5,509 bases of DNA from Solirubrobacteraceae bacterium. GTDB taxonomy: Bacteria; Actinomycetota; Thermoleophilia; Solirubrobacterales; Solirubrobacteraceae. This document shows, piece by piece, positions 1 through 4,677 of this stretch (positions within the stretch are counted from its first letter, which is position 1; each line of letters opens with the position of its first letter). The stretch lies in contig JADGPO010000028.1 in NCBI GenBank assembly GCA_017882405.1, forward strand, positions 1 through 5,509, given 5' to 3'. The notes below the pieces were generated by a model. That model had not been told where the DNA came from. It saw only the letters and a program-made list of their open reading frames with translations, and ran no database searches. The position numbers and the translations under genes are program-made.

Positions 1-556
1 CGTCATCGAGCGCCCGCCGGATGCTGCCCACGCGACCGTCCATCATGTCGGACGGGGCAATGACGTCGGCCCCGGCGCGGGCCTGGGAGACGGCCGTGCG
101 GCTGAGCAGCTCCAGCGTGGCGTCGTTGTCGACATAGGGTGGGTGGGGCCCGGTTCGCAGGACGCCGCAGTGGCCGTGGCTCGTGTACTCGCACAGGCAC
201 AGGTCGGTGATGACAAGCAGATCCGGATGGGCCTCCTTGATCGCCCGGGTGGCCAGCTGCACGACACCCTCGTCGTCCCACGCGCCGGAGCCCTCCTCGT
301 CCTTGGCGGCGGGCAGACCGAACAGCAGGACGCCGGGGATGCCGAGCGCCGCGGCCTCGCCGGCCTCGGCGACGGCATGGGCGATCGAGAGGCGATCGAC
401 GCCCGGCATCGCGTCGATCGGCTCGCGGCGGTCGATGCCGTGGGCGACGAACATCGGGTAGACGAAGTCGGCGGCGGTGAGGCGCGTCTCGCGCACCAGA
501 CCGCGGAGCGCGCGGTTGGCCCGGAGGCGGCGCAGGCGGGTCTGCGGAAACGACAT
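1..556 (-). CDS. hemB: Delta-aminolevulinic acid dehydratase (porphobilinogen synthase), N-terminal part, open at left edge
   Basis: HemB condenses two 5-aminolevulinate molecules into porphobilinogen in the cytoplasm, the first common step of tetrapyrrole synthesis. The reading frame is open from an ATG at 556 to the window edge and gives 185 residues of a family usually about 320-330 long. It begins MSFPQTRLRRLRANRALRGL, a typical HemB N-terminus, followed by VYPMFV (32-37) and MPGVDRLS (50-57). The active-site metal motif TDLCLCEYTSHGHCG (residues 117-131) carries Cys120, Cys122 and Cys130, the three-cysteine zinc site of zinc-dependent HemB; magnesium-type enzymes lack these cysteines. 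IAPSDMMDGRVG (166-177) is the conserved segment just before the first catalytic lysine region. Both Schiff-base lysines lie beyond the edge. The gene follows the YciI-family gene on the same strand after 47 bases. No strong Shine-Dalgarno sequence is seen before the ATG. Family assignment is secure; completeness cannot be judged. Confidence 0.96.
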   Translation of the reverse strand, partial: MSFPQTRLRRLRANRALRGLVRETRLTAADFVYPMFVAHGIDRREPIDAMPGVDRLSIAHAVAEAGEAAALGIPGVLLFGLPAAKDEEGSGAWDDEGVVQLATRAIKEAHPDLLVITDLCLCEYTSHGHCGVLRTGPHPPYVDNDATLELLSRTAVSQARAGADVIAPSDMMDGRVGSIRRALDD

Positions 557-603
557 GGCTGTCAACCGAGCATACCGGCGTGCGCTGGCCGGCCCCGCCT
601 GGA
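557..603 (-). promoter_or_regulatory. Gap upstream of hemB with a possible -10 hexamer
   Basis: On the minus strand this 47-base gap has TATGCT at 574-569, a fair match to an actinobacterial TANNNT -10 element. It would place transcription start about 6-8 bases before the hemB ATG, giving a nearly leaderless mRNA. No convincing -35 lies 17 bases upstream. A three-codon ATG-CTC-GGT-TGA mini-frame (573-562) lies just before hemB and is probably chance. hemB may instead be read through from the YciI-family gene. This is a weak, purely sequence-based call. Confidence 0.25.
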
Positions 604-891
604 TCAGTGGCCGCGCAGCAGGTTCCAGCGCTCGATCCGGTAGTCGGTGACCAGACCGTTGACGTAGTAAGGGTCAGACCGCACGAACGCCTCCACGTGC
701 TCGCGCTCGACGCCGCGGAACACGATCGCGCCGCCGGTCGGCGGATCGAAGCCGCCCGCGAAAGCTATGTGCCCGGTGTCGCGCTGGGCGATGATCCGCT
801 GCAGGTGGGCCGACCGATAGGGCTCCCGGAGCGTCGCCATGTCCGCTACGTAGGTGTAGATCAGGATGTGGTGCAGGTCCGGGTCCACCAT
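604..891 (-). CDS. YciI-family (YCII-related domain) small protein
   Basis: This 95-residue protein fits the YciI family, small cytoplasmic dimeric alpha-beta-barrel (ferredoxin-like) proteins related to muconolactone isomerase and dyp-peroxidase folds; most have no defined substrate. Visible family features are the first strand HILIYTYV (8-15), the R-x2-YR-x2-HL helix (Arg22, Tyr25-Arg26, His29-Leu30), IAFAGGF (42-48), a glycine-rich strand GGAIVFRG (53-60), and the signature VRSDPYYVNGLVTDY (70-84). His29 and Asp73 correspond to residues discussed as a possible active-site pair in characterised YciI proteins. The length is normal for a single-domain member. The ATG at 891 is chosen because the frame begins just before the first conserved strand. 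The gene lies 47 bases upstream of hemB on the same strand and diverges from the small membrane-protein gene. Adjacency to hemB suggests co-transcription, but no heme role can be read from the sequence. Confidence 0.88.
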   Translation of the reverse strand: MVDPDLHHILIYTYVADMATLREPYRSAHLQRIIAQRDTGHIAFAGGFDPPTGGAIVFRGVEREHVEAFVRSDPYYVNGLVTDYRIERWNLLRGH

Positions 892-922
892 TCGTCTCTG
901 ACCCTAGTACGCTCTGAGGGGC
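892..922. promoter_or_regulatory. Compact divergent promoter region between the YciI-family gene and the small membrane-protein gene
   Basis: Only 31 bases separate two divergent start codons, so both promoters must be compact or lie partly inside coding sequence. Two TANNNT-type hexamers sit almost back to back. TAGGGT on the minus strand (906-901) would start RNA about 3-4 bases before the YciI-family ATG. TACGCT on the plus strand (908-913) would start RNA close to the ATG at 923. Both transcripts would then be nearly leaderless, as is common in actinobacteria. No clear -35 boxes are visible. The promoter location is forced by gene layout; the exact hexamers are inference. Confidence 0.3.
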
Positions 923-1141
923 ATGAGCAATCTCGATCGACGCGGCCGATACACCCCCCGGCGGGCCCGCGAGGCGCGGGCCTACCGTCTCGCCCTGGTC
1001 AGCGGCGGCGCCGGCGCGCTCGGAGTGATCGGGCTGGTGCTGGCGGTGGTCGGCGTGGTCGGCGCGTTCTGGCCGGTCATCCTGCTGATCGTGGCCGCGC
1101 TGAGCGCCTTCGGGTTCATGCGCGCCACCGGTCAGCGCTAG
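923..1141 (+). CDS. Small two-helix membrane protein, function unknown
   Basis: This is a 72-residue protein that I do not recognise. It has a basic cytoplasmic N-terminus (RRGRYTPRRAREAR, residues 6-19) and two hydrophobic helices at about 23-45 and 48-66 separated by a short FWP turn. Its tail is RATGQR. The positive-inside rule predicts both termini in the cytoplasm, forming a membrane hairpin. The helices are rich in Gly and Val (GVIGLVLAVVGVVG), which suggests tight helix packing or oligomerisation. Third codon positions are almost all G or C, like the neighbouring genes, supporting real coding. A GAGGGG run (916-921) lies only one base before the ATG, too close for a standard Shine-Dalgarno site, so leaderless translation is possible. 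It is the only plus-strand gene in the window and converges on ctaB. A stem-loop 16 bases after its stop is a likely terminator. Confidence 0.72.
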   Translation: MSNLDRRGRYTPRRAREARAYRLALVSGGAGALGVIGLVLAVVGVVGAFWPVILLIVAALSAFGFMRATGQR

Positions 1142-1156
1142 AGCCCGCACTTTGTT

Positions 1157-1186
1157 CCACATCCGCCGGCGTGATTGCGGGTGTGG
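1157..1186 (+). terminator. Stem-loop after the small membrane-protein gene
   Basis: CCACATCCGC (1157-1166) pairs with GCGGGTGTGG (1177-1186), a 10-base-pair stem with one G-U pair and a 10-base loop. A weaker alternative stem pairs CCCGCA (1144-1149) with TGCGGG (1176-1181). It starts 16 bases after the TAG stop at 1139-1141. There is no T-run, so if it terminates transcription it is of the U-tract-less kind often seen in high-GC Gram-positives. Confidence 0.45.
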
Positions 1187-1202
1187 GTCAGATCGCCGCC
1201 CA

Positions 1203-1261
1203 GGCATGCGCGGTGTTCCAGATCCGACCCGGTCGATCGGGTCTGGACCAAACGGCATGCC
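1203..1261. repeat. Nested imperfect palindrome in the convergent intergenic region
   Basis: Three nested inverted arms share one centre region. The outer arms are GGCATGC (1203-1209) and GCATGCC (1255-1261). The middle arms are TCCA (1217-1220) and TGGA (1244-1247), with a 5-base bulge on the left side. The inner near-palindrome is GACCCGGTCGATCGGGTC (1226-1243). The unpaired spacers between outer and middle arms are 7 bases on each side. It is followed by small inverted repeats ACCTG-GTG-CAGGT (1268-1280) and GTCGT-AG-ACGAC (1279-1290). This could be a bidirectional terminator, a protein-binding palindrome or part of a structured RNA; the sequence alone does not decide. Confidence 0.5.
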
Positions 1262-1299
1262 CAGAGAACCTGGTGCAGGTCGTAGACGACGCTTGAGGG

Positions 1300-1338
1300 G
1301 CCCGCGCGCTGCGATCGGCCACGAAACAGCGCGCGGGC
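1300..1338 (-). terminator. Long GC-rich hairpin downstream of ctaB
   Basis: GCCCGCGCGCTG (1300-1311) and CAGCGCGCGGGC (1327-1338) form a perfect 12-base-pair stem around a 15-base loop. It begins 20 bases past the ctaB stop codon on the minus strand and is the strongest inverted repeat noticed in the window. No T-run follows on the minus strand, so it would act as a U-tract-less terminator or as a 3'-end stabiliser of the oxidase operon mRNA. Confidence 0.55.
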
Positions 1339-1355
1339 TGACCCGGGCGGGTCAG
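1338..1355 (-). terminator. Short hairpin immediately after the ctaB stop
   Basis: CTGACCC (1338-1344) and GGGTCAG (1349-1355) form a 7-base-pair stem with a GGGC tetraloop, starting 2 bases beyond the ctaB stop codon on the minus strand. It abuts the longer 1300-1338 hairpin, sharing base 1338, so the two form a tandem structure at the operon end. Confidence 0.4.
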
Positions 1356-1357
1356 GC

Positions 1358-2284
1358 TCAGTGCACGGCGGCGTCCACCGCCACCGCCACGAAGAGCAGC
1401 GCCAGGTACAGCAGGGAGTAGTGAAACAGCACGCCCGCACGCCGTGGCGTGCTCTCGCGCCGGACCCGCCAGGCAAGTGCGCACAGGACGCCGTCGAGCA
1501 CCCCGGCGCCCGCCAGATACACGACGCCGAAGGTCCCCGTCAGGACCGGGGCGATCGTCGCCGCGACCAACGCGAGCGTGTAGAGCAACATCCGCGCCGT
1601 CGTCGCCGACGTACCCCTGACGACCGGCATCATCGGGACGCCTGCCGCCTCGTAGTGGGGGGCCAGCAGCAACGCCAGGGCCCAGAAGTGCGGCGGAGTC
1701 CACAACAGCACGATCAAGAACAGGAACGCCGCTCCAAGGCCGATTGTGCCGTGCGCGGCCGCCCAGCCCGCGAGCGGCGGGATCGCGCCGGCGGCGCCGC
1801 CGATGACGATGTTCTGCGGAGTGGTGCGCTTCAACCACAACGTGTAGACGAGCACGTAGAACAGTCCGCCGCTGGCCGCCAGCGCGGCCGCCAGCAGGTT
1901 CGCGAACACCGCCAGCACGAGGAACGAGAGGGCCGACAGCGTCAGGCCGAAGGCAGCCGCATGCGCCGGCGCGATCCGACCCGCCGCGACCGGTCGCGAA
2001 GCGGTCCGGGGGCCCATCAGGCGGTCGATGTCACGGTCAAGCACATGGTTCAGCGCGCTCGCGCCACCACACGCCAGCGCCCCGCCCACCAGGAGCGCCG
2101 CCAGCGGCAGCGGCGCCGGCGCCCCGCCGGCGGCGGCGACCATCGCGCACACCGAGGTCAAGACCAGCAGCGACATGATCCGCGGCTTGGTGAGCGTCAC
2201 GTAGTCGCGCACCACCGCGGCCGCCGCCGGCCGGATGACCGGGCGCGCCCGTACGCCGGGCAGCGCTTCGAGCGCCTCAGGCAC
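1358..2284 (-). CDS. ctaB: Protoheme IX farnesyltransferase (heme O synthase)
   Basis: CtaB (CyoE) is a polytopic membrane prenyltransferase of the UbiA superfamily. It transfers farnesyl from farnesyl diphosphate to heme B, giving heme O, the precursor of heme A for aa3-type oxidases. At 308 residues it has normal length. It shows YVTLTKPRIM (28-37), the first diphosphate/Mg motif N-x3-D-x3-D (Asn79, Asp83, Asp87, in ALNHVLDRDID), RTASRPVAAGRI (93-104), YTLWLKRTTPQNIVIGG (147-163) and LLWTPPHFWALAL (193-205), followed by HYEAAGVPMMPVVRG (210-224). About nine hydrophobic helices are evident. The start is a GTG at 2284, overlapping the sco stop by 8 bases and preceded by a G-rich stretch. GTG codons at residues 24-25 are alternative starts close to the conserved core. 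It is the last gene of the oxidase operon, followed by tandem hairpins. Function is secure by motif; the exact start is less so. Confidence 0.96.
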   Translation of the reverse strand: MPEALEALPGVRARPVIRPAAAAVVRDYVTLTKPRIMSLLVLTSVCAMVAAAGGAPAPLPLAALLVGGALACGGASALNHVLDRDIDRLMGPRTASRPVAAGRIAPAHAAAFGLTLSALSFLVLAVFANLLAAALAASGGLFYVLVYTLWLKRTTPQNIVIGGAAGAIPPLAGWAAAHGTIGLGAAFLFLIVLLWTPPHFWALALLLAPHYEAAGVPMMPVVRGTSATTARMLLYTLALVAATIAPVLTGTFGVVYLAGAGVLDGVLCALAWRVRRESTPRRAGVLFHYSLLYLALLFVAVAVDAAVH

Positions 2285-2978
2285 GGCCGCCCCCCGCCCG
2301 CGTCCGATCGCCAGCGCCGGCGAGCACCCGCAGATCGTGCGTCACCCGGTCGGGCAGGTACGGATACAAGAACCCGGAGCGCTCGTCCCCGCGGCGGTCG
2401 ATCAGGTACAGCGCCTCGGTATGGGCGATGTCGCCCCGCTCGGGCTGGACGTAGATGCGATAGGCCCGCCACACCCGCGCGAGCTCGGAATGGGTCCCCC
2501 GCAGCCAGTGCCACGGCGCCAACCCCGAGAGGCCCCACGATCGAGCGGCCGCGCGTGTGCTGGCGGCCGTGTCAAGCGGGTTGACGCTGACGACCACGAG
2601 AACCGGCCGCTGCGCGGGCGGTAGCGAGCGCTCGGCCCCGGCCAGCGCCCGCCCCGCCAGCGGGCACTCCTGCCGGCAGTGCGAGTCGAAGAACACCATC
2701 GCCACGGTGCGCCCGCGCAGCGCCCCCAGCGAGAACGGTTGGCCGCGCTGGTCGTGCAGCGCCGCGATCGGCGGAGCCGGCCGGGCGCCGGCGGGCCAGG
2801 TCGCCTCTCCGGTGAGCTTGACCGAAGCCGGGCCGCCGGCCGACGGCGACACCACGCCCCGCAGGGAGCGCGCTCCGATGGCGATCGCGGCCACCAGCAG
2901 CGGGACTCCGACCACAGCGGCACTGATCCTGAGCGCCCCGACGCGCCGGCGCCCCAGGCCCGCGTACGTCTCCATCAC
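2277..2978 (-). CDS. sco: Sco1/SenC-family copper chaperone for oxidase assembly
   Basis: This 233-residue membrane-anchored thioredoxin-fold protein belongs to the Sco family, which delivers copper to, or keeps reduced, the Cu_A site of oxidase subunit II. A basic N-terminus is followed by one membrane helix (about 17-36), leaving the domain outside the membrane. The domain starts near ALHDQRGQPFSLGALRGR (73-90). The copper site is CRQEC followed by Pro (Cys101, Cys105) after the strand VAMVFFDSH. The third ligand is His186 in DIAHTEALYLID (183-194), matching the family CxxxCP...H pattern. Start choice is between GTG at 2978 (GTGA, 4-base overlap with the upstream stop) and the next codon ATG at 2975 (TGATG, 1-base overlap). 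Either gives translational coupling to the small membrane protein upstream. The RA/G-rich C-terminal tail (about 221-233) looks disordered and overlaps the ctaB start. Confidence 0.93.
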   Translation of the reverse strand: MMETYAGLGRRRVGALRISAAVVGVPLLVAAIAIGARSLRGVVSPSAGGPASVKLTGEATWPAGARPAPPIAALHDQRGQPFSLGALRGRTVAMVFFDSHCRQECPLAGRALAGAERSLPPAQRPVLVVVSVNPLDTAASTRAAARSWGLSGLAPWHWLRGTHSELARVWRAYRIYVQPERGDIAHTEALYLIDRRGDERSGFLYPYLPDRVTHDLRVLAGAGDRTRAGGGRA

Positions 2979-3193
2979 GATTCGGCGCCGCCGGGCGCAG
3001 GCGGGTCGACCTCCGCGGCGGCCGCGAGCACCTCCGGCGGGGGAAGCGCCGCCGAGGAGGTTGGCGTGTCCTGCGGAACATGCCTGACCGCGCGCAGGTA
3101 CCAGACGACGATCGCGATCAGCACGGCGAGCGGCAGCAGCAGCGTGAGCAGCGAGCCGGCCAGGAAGTTGTCGGCGTACAGGATCGGGGGCAT
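2975..3193 (-). CDS. Small single-pass membrane protein in the oxidase operon, function unknown
   Basis: I do not recognise this 72-residue protein. It has a short N-terminus (MPPILYADNF), one strong hydrophobic helix at about 11-33 ending in VVWYLRAVRHV, then a Pro/Ala-rich acidic tail (40-72) that looks disordered. Positive residues after the helix (Arg34, Arg37) suggest N-out, C-in topology. The ATG at 3193 is supported by a perfect AGGAGG at 3211-3206 with a 12-base spacer. This Shine-Dalgarno overlaps the ctaG stop (TAGGAGG). Its stop TGA overlaps the sco start. The tight placement between two oxidase assembly genes suggests an accessory subunit (like the small subunit IV of other oxidases) or an assembly helper. 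No Cys or metal-binding motif is present (one His, at 38), so a copper chaperone role is unlikely. Confidence 0.82.
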   Translation of the reverse strand: MPPILYADNFLAGSLLTLLLPLAVLIAIVVWYLRAVRHVPQDTPTSSAALPPPEVLAAAAEVDPPAPGGAES

Positions 3194-3205
3194 CTGGCTG
3201 TCGGT

Positions 3206-3211
3206 CCTCCT
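3206..3211 (-). promoter_or_regulatory. Ribosome binding site AGGAGG overlapping the ctaG stop codon
   Basis: The minus strand reads TAGGAGG, where TAG (3212-3210) ends ctaG and AGGAGG (3211-3206) is a full-consensus Shine-Dalgarno for the 72-residue protein starting at 3193. The 12-base spacer is somewhat long. It is the clearest ribosome binding site in the window and supports this small gene being real. Confidence 0.7.
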
Positions 3212-4034
3212 AGGTCGTGATCGCCGGTGCGGCCGAGCGCGCGGCGCTGTTGTCCGGCTCGAGCCAGCGGTATACGCCGATGATCGCGGCGACCGTGTAG
3301 GTCAGCGAGCCGGGCACCCACATCACTCCGCCCGCCAGCTGCTGATCGGTCAACGCCGAGATTCCCCCTGGCCGGTGCGCGAGGGCGGCGTAGTGCGCGT
3401 AGAGCGGGTGGGGCGCGAGCACGAGAACGATCGCCAGGACCCAGCCGACGACCATCGCGCCGACCACGAAGGCGATCCGGGCCGGCCAGACCAGGTGCGG
3501 TCGCAGCGGCCCGGGGTCGATCACCCGCGCCCACAGCAGCAGGCCGGTGAAGAAGAACATCGCGTGCTCCAGATCGTGGACCGCGCTCGAGCTCAGGGTC
3601 GCGTCGTAGGCGGCGGGGATGTGCCAGACGAGCATGCCGGCGTTGAACGCCAGCCATGCGGGCCACGGGCGCGCCAGCGCCCGGACGGGCGCCGTCCAGC
3701 GTGAGCGCGCGAGCGCACGTCCGACCCGCGTCCGCGTGCGCAGCGGCAGCGCGCGCCACATGCGCGGCCACGGACGGCCGAGCAGGATCAGCGGCGGGGC
3801 GACGGTGAGCAGCAGCACGTGCTGGAGCATGTGGGCCCAGAAGAGCTGGTCCGCGTACCCGTCCAGCGGCGACTGCAGCGCGATCACGATCGTCGCCAGC
3901 CCCGCTACGAAGGACGCCTCGCGCCACGGCTCGCGCCCGGTGCGGCGGTAGCCACGCCCGCCGAGGGTGTACAGCAGGGCCGCGATCGCCACGTAGGCGA
4001 GCGGGGGTTCGATCGACCAGCCTCCCCAGCTCAT
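3210..4034 (-). CDS. ctaG: CtaG-family cytochrome c oxidase (caa3-type) assembly protein
   Basis: This 274-residue polytopic membrane protein matches the caa3-type oxidase assembly factor family found in Bacillus and actinobacteria. These are distinct from the Cox11-type protein of proteobacteria, also called CtaG, and are thought to help build the Cu_B site. About seven helices are visible. Family marks are LQSPLDGYADQLFWAHMLQH (53-72) with His68 and His72, then TVAPPLILLGRP (77-88), LVWHIPAAYD (135-144) with His138, VHDLEHAMFFFTG (152-164) with His153 and His157, and DQQLAGGVMWVPG (230-242). These histidine clusters are plausible copper ligands. The ATG at 4034, two bases after the subunit III stop, is chosen although the frame stays open to 4796, because the family N-terminus (WSIEPPLAYVAIAAL) begins here and the upstream frame overlaps ctaE. 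No clear Shine-Dalgarno is seen, so re-initiation after ctaE is likely. Confidence 0.93.
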   Translation of the reverse strand: MSWGGWSIEPPLAYVAIAALLYTLGGRGYRRTGREPWREASFVAGLATIVIALQSPLDGYADQLFWAHMLQHVLLLTVAPPLILLGRPWPRMWRALPLRTRTRVGRALARSRWTAPVRALARPWPAWLAFNAGMLVWHIPAAYDATLSSSAVHDLEHAMFFFTGLLLWARVIDPGPLRPHLVWPARIAFVVGAMVVGWVLAIVLVLAPHPLYAHYAALAHRPGGISALTDQQLAGGVMWVPGSLTYTVAAIIGVYRWLEPDNSAARSAAPAITT

Positions 4035-4036
4035 GC

Positions 4037-4663
4037 TCAGAGCACGTACAGGAGCACGAACAGGAGCACGCCGTTGGCGACGTAGAACGTCCAGAAGAAC
4101 GAGCACGCCTCCAGGCCGGCGCGGACCACCGCGCTGTCGCTCATGACGTCCGCGGGGGTCGCCGAGACAGCGTGCTGTCGCCGGCGCCACGCGGTCGCGA
4201 CCTGAGTCTCGATCCAGTAGGCGCAGGGGAGCGTGAACACGGCATAGAAGGCCGTCCAGCCGACGAACACGCTGGCGTAGCCGCCGCTGGCCGGGCCGAA
4301 CCCGAGCGTCGTCCAGTCGATCACCTGGAGCACGATCGAGAGCAGCGCCAGGGCCAGCGCGGGCGCCCCGGCGCGCACCGTCAACTCCCGACGCGTCGCC
4401 GCCAGACGCAGCAGCGCGGCACTGGCGATCAGCACCAGGACGATCACCACGCCGAGAACGACCGACGGGTCGACGGTGCCGATCTTCCAGCCCTTGTTCG
4501 TGTCCAGCGAGCGCAGGTAGAAGTAGGCGAACACGAACGCCGCGAAGAAGAACGACGCCGCCCCGCAGAGCTGTCGCGCGCTCACCCACATCGCGCGCGG
4601 CTGCCACTCGGGCGGCTCGAGCTCGATCTCCGGATGGGTGGGCGCTGATGCCGAAGCTTCCAT
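4037..4663 (-). CDS. ctaE: Heme-copper oxidase subunit III, divergent
   Basis: This 208-residue membrane protein has the short five-helix form of oxidase subunit III, which packs against subunit I and supports proton uptake and turnover stability in aa3-type enzymes. Visible features are a hydrophilic acidic N-terminus (to about 22), helix 1 with AAFVFAYFYLRSLD (41-54), helices at about 68-86 and 100-117, WTAFYAVFTLPCAYWIET (136-153), and the C-terminal helix ending LLFVLLYVL (200-208). By manual comparison with the usual pattern, the conserved Glu of the SEVMFF segment is Ala36. The C-terminal YWHFVD motif appears as FWTFYV, so His becomes Thr192 and Asp becomes Val195. The ATG at 4663 lies 12 bases after the ctaD stop, with GAGGGGG overlapping that stop as a Shine-Dalgarno. 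Family call is good from position and overall pattern; a subunit III of a related NO reductase is an alternative. Confidence 0.88.
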   Translation of the reverse strand: MEASASAPTHPEIELEPPEWQPRAMWVSARQLCGAASFFFAAFVFAYFYLRSLDTNKGWKIGTVDPSVVLGVVIVLVLIASAALLRLAATRRELTVRAGAPALALALLSIVLQVIDWTTLGFGPASGGYASVFVGWTAFYAVFTLPCAYWIETQVATAWRRRQHAVSATPADVMSDSAVVRAGLEACSFFWTFYVANGVLLFVLLYVL

Positions 4664-4668
4664 CGTCG

Positions 4669-4677
4669 CGCCCCCTC
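4669..4677 (-). promoter_or_regulatory. Ribosome binding site of ctaE overlapping the ctaD stop
   Basis: The minus strand reads TGAGGGGGCG before the ctaE ATG at 4663. The G-rich GAGGGGG overlaps the last bases of the ctaD stop codon, about 7-8 bases from the start codon, a normal spacing. This fits coupled translation of subunits I and III. Confidence 0.5.

Noticed and set aside
560..565. A perfect TTGACA (-35 consensus) on the minus strand just before hemB.
   Set aside because: It ends only 4 bases before the start codon, so the matching -10 and start site would fall inside hemB; no -10-like hexamer was evident there.
1205..1231. TGTTCCAGATCC resembles a tRNA T-loop.
   Set aside because: The flanking bases do not form the 5-bp T stem, and no acceptor stem, anticodon arm or D arm can be placed around it.
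580..1296. A 238-codon plus-strand open frame covering the YciI-family and small membrane-protein genes.
   Set aside because: It overlaps a recognised YciI family gene in antisense, and over 923-1141 it lies in a different frame from the hydrophobic, well-biased small gene; no domain pattern is visible.
1361..2584. A long plus-strand open frame (407 codons) opposite ctaB and sco.
   Set aside because: Its product is an Arg/Gln/His-rich low-complexity string typical of antisense frames in high-GC DNA, and both opposite genes are clearly real by motif.
4047..4069. A direct repeat of CAGGAGCACG with 12-base spacing at the end of ctaE.
   Set aside because: It encodes the repeated Val-Leu-Leu of the final hydrophobic helix and is explained by codon use, not by a repeat element.
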